Origin: Tretioscincus oriximinensis
Lineage: Eukaryota > Chordata > Lepidosauria > Squamata > Gymnophthalmidae
Reading direction: 5' to 3'
Assembly (NCBI GenBank): GCA_022410635.1
Contig: JAJVDF010000044.1
Span: 2,760,572-2,824,571, forward strand
Length of the DNA stretch: 64,000 nt
Each line of letters opens with the position of its first letter. Within the stretch, counting starts at the first letter, position 1. The notes under the pieces were generated by a model. That model saw only the letters and a list, made by a program, of their open reading frames with translations. It made no database searches and was not told the origin of the DNA. This document shows, one piece after another, positions 61,850 through 64,000 of the stretch. Made by a program: the position numbers and the translations under genes.

Positions 61850-62530
61850 GCATTACAGTAATGTGGCATAAAAAGATCTCAGACGTTGCCATAGAGATAA
61901 CCCGAGAGGCCAACGACAGGGCCGACCTCGGGCGAAGCCTAGTACTGGGCATGCGCAGGGTTGCTTCTCAGCTCCTCCCCCGTACCAACACTTCTGCGCA
62001 TGCGCTCCGCCATTCCTGCGTCCACGCCACGGCCTCCATTCTCCAACGTTCGACTGCCCCCAAACGCGCTTCCGCGCAGGCGCACACAAATTCGCTTCGG
62101 CCTAATATGTGAGGAGGCCGCGCGGTCTTTTTATTCACTCCTCCCCAACCCGCAAGACTTCCAACGGTTCGACGCATGCGCTCAGCACAGCGCAAAACAA
62201 ACCTTCGCCGTCTGCAGCACTCCTTAAAGAGCTATGAGGGCCTTTGACTTCTCTACCGGCGCTCCTAATACCGCTACCACCACGCGCCCATCTAGTGCCG
62301 CGACCAACAAATCTCCCTTTCAAATCAAAAGGGTCCCCCGCCCAAACCTGAGTTGCGCAGCAGGCTCCGCACACTCGCCACCGTCCGCCGCTTGTTGTAC
62401 CGCTAATCCACCCACACGCATGCGTCGCACACGTGAGGGCGTGCGTGAGCAGTTTGTGTGCAATGCGCATGCGCTGCCCGCGAACGGTCCTTTTTCATAG
62501 CCCAGCCCACCCACTTATCGCGAGAAATGG
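61850..62530 (-). promoter_or_regulatory. CpG island, probable MATR3 promoter
   Basis: CpG-dense block in AT-rich surroundings, 7.4 kb upstream of the MATR3 ATG exon. It holds six NRF1-like sites: 61948-61958, 61995-62006, 62073-62084, 62172-62183, 62416-62427 and 62464-62475; two are the perfect TGCGCATGCGCT. A BANP-type TCGCGAGA is at 62518-62525. No TATA box is evident, as expected for a housekeeping gene. It could also serve a divergent transcript to the right (SIL1 is the neighbour in human), but no exon of that gene was recognised. Confidence 0.7.
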
Positions 62531-62589
62531 AAATTCTCACTTAAGTCTTGTAGTACTTCCTCTCCCTTCCTTGGCTAGCTGCAATGCAT

Positions 62590-62886
62590 TGCAGGCTCTG
62601 AGTTGTAGTCCACAGGACAGAGCCCCACACAGGCTAACAGCTGCTTGGACTACACTTCCCAGCAGGCCTCGCCGCCAGCACAGTAGATCTATTTCACTTT
62701 TCCCACATCTGTGTTGTTGCTACTGCTAGTTTCTTGACGCTGCTGGGCATCCAGGCTTTTATACTAAGCACTTATCATCATGAAAAAAAAAACAGCGTAG
62801 AAAAGCAGGCAGAAATACAACTTAAAAGCATAAAACAGCAATTCTGCCAGGAAGTAGAGAAACAGGAAGCTTGCAATTTTGTTATT
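62590..62886 (+). repeat. Dispersed repeat R, copy C
   Basis: Matches 16640-17000: GGACTACACTTCCCAGCAGG, AGAAAAGCAGGCAGAAATAC and CAGCAATTCTGCCAGGAAG. It is interrupted at 62887 by a foldback element and resumes at 63071 with GTTTAAGTCTGACTC. Confidence 0.75.
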
Positions 62887-63058
62887 CCAGCAAAGGAGCT
62901 AGCAGCACTTTGAGACTAACTTGAGAAAAGTGGTTGGCATAAGCTTTCGTAGACNNGTCTACNAAANCTTATGCCAACCACTTTTCTCAAGTTAGTCTCA
63001 AAGTGCTGCTAGCTCCTTTGCTGGACTTTCTGCTAGACTAACACGGCTATTTCTCTGA
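62887..63058. mobile_element. Foldback (palindromic) element with 12-bp target duplication
   Basis: Arms starting CCAGCAAAGGAGCTAGCAGC meet head to head at GTAGACnnGTCTAC. The right arm is longer by about 35 bases (to GGCTATTTCTCTGA). Flanked by aattttgttatt at 62875-62886 and 63059-63070. Confidence 0.85.
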
Positions 63059-63070
63059 AATTTTGTTATT

Positions 63071-63493
63071 GTTTAAGTCTGACTCCCTGTCTATATCATG
63101 AAGTACTAACACTTTGCAACATCTAAGCTAGTGCCTGGTTTAAAAGACACAGTTCAAAATCACATTTGTTTTTCTGCTGTCAGGTGTCAACAAAACAGAT
63201 GGTGGTGGTGGTGGGAACAGAACTGTTAAATATAAAGTTGGTCTTAAAATGAGAAAATATGGTTATACATGTATCTTACCTTCATAAGGAGTGGGGGGGA
63301 GAGAGGGGTAGGTAGAAGGTAGAGAGAAAAGAGAAAGGTTGATGTTAAAAGATAAATTTGTACAAGTATTTGTCACAAATTGGTGACAATGTATTTTGTT
63401 TATGTGCATATATGTGTATAATTGTATATATGCTAATAAAATGTATGGGGGGGGGGGGCAGATGGAAACTTTGCTTGAAAAAGTAGAAGCTTC
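63071..63493. other. DNA right of the foldback element
   Basis: Short GA-rich tract (63286-63335), AT-rich stretch and a G11-12 run near 63448. No gene recognised. Confidence 0.5.
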
Positions 63494-63644
63494 GGCTCCA
63501 TCCACACATCACTTATTTATTCCACTATAGCTGGACATTCCATAATAAAGCATTGTGTGGACTGGTTTATTCCAGAATATCCATGCTTTATTGTGGAATA
63601 TATTCAATTATAGTGGAAGAAATAACAGATGTGTGGATGCAGCC
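63494..63644. mobile_element. Short MITE, copy 2
   Basis: 151 bp with inverted ends GGCTCCATCCACACATC and GGCTGCATCCACACATC. Interior TTTATTCCA and GAATATCCA units as in copy 1. Confidence 0.7.
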
Positions 63645-64000
63645 CAAGTGAATGAGAACTTGACAGGACTCGCCCTGAAATTTAATACAAGTTTGCTCTG
63701 TCTGCCCCCTGTGAAATAATGGCTGAATTTATTAATTAGTTCATTGACCATATCAAACGTCCTGACAAGGACTAAACAAAATTAAAACCTCATACACTTT
63801 TTTGTAGTTGTTGTCTATGGTTACCTCTCATTTTCGTATTAGAAGTGGAAGAAAGTAAAACTAAGAGCGAATTTTCATGTACAATAAGATAAAAAAAAAT
63901 AAGATAGGAAACCAGGAAGTTGGGTTTCGAGCCTTACAGTCTTTCTAAACTTTCTTAGTCTATGTTGCACTCAACGAACGACCGGCCGGTCGCCAGCAAT

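Noticed and set aside
61853..62500. Several 75-111 residue frames on both strands
   Set aside because: CpG-island effect at the MATR3 promoter.
62530..64000. First exon of SIL1, expected to the right of MATR3 by human synteny
   Set aside because: No start codon context, splice donor or conserved peptide could be recognised on the plus strand.

Overview
The window is vertebrate nuclear DNA, most likely from a sauropsid and probably a squamate reptile. Three spliced genes close to their mammalian counterparts are embedded in CR1-like and L2-like LINEs, two tRNA-derived SINE families, small hAT, TA-target and Helitron-like elements and one solo LTR. This repeat mix is typical of lizards, too dense and diverse for a bird and unlike a mammal. 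Species-level assignment is not possible from the sequence alone. Scattered single Ns indicate a draft assembly.

Layout: (1) 655-13118 (+) holds the last eight coding exons of SLC23A1, the sodium-ascorbate transporter; its 5' exons lie left of the window. (2) 16425-21953 (-) holds all three coding exons of PAIP2, a repressor of poly(A)-binding protein. Its CpG-island promoter is probably at about 28.1-29.0 kb, so SLC23A1 and PAIP2 converge tail to tail. (3) 28.9-36.4 kb is intergenic and repeat-rich, with a solo LTR at 32343-33081. (4) 36508-54418 (-) holds the 14 coding exons of MATR3 (matrin 3). They join in one open frame of 865 codons. A CpG island with six NRF1-like sites at 61.9-62.5 kb is the probable MATR3 promoter. 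The order SLC23A1-PAIP2-MATR3 matches human 5q31.2 (established knowledge).

The left 45 kb is repeat-dense. The MATR3 part from about 45.9 to 60.2 kb is nearly free of recognisable repeats and contains a candidate intronic H/ACA snoRNA at 57201-57339.

The most unusual observations are: a 408-bp unit present twice in inverted orientation 43 kb apart, whose 148-bp non-transposon half is identical while its 260-bp transposon half differs at about 17 positions; two foldback (palindromic) elements built from the same arm, one flanked by a 12-bp target duplication; a Helitron-like 3' end split by a hAT element with a perfect 8-bp target duplication; and a 74-bp hairpin transposon in a MATR3 intron. 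No prokaryotic-type system, CRISPR array or intact viral gene was seen.
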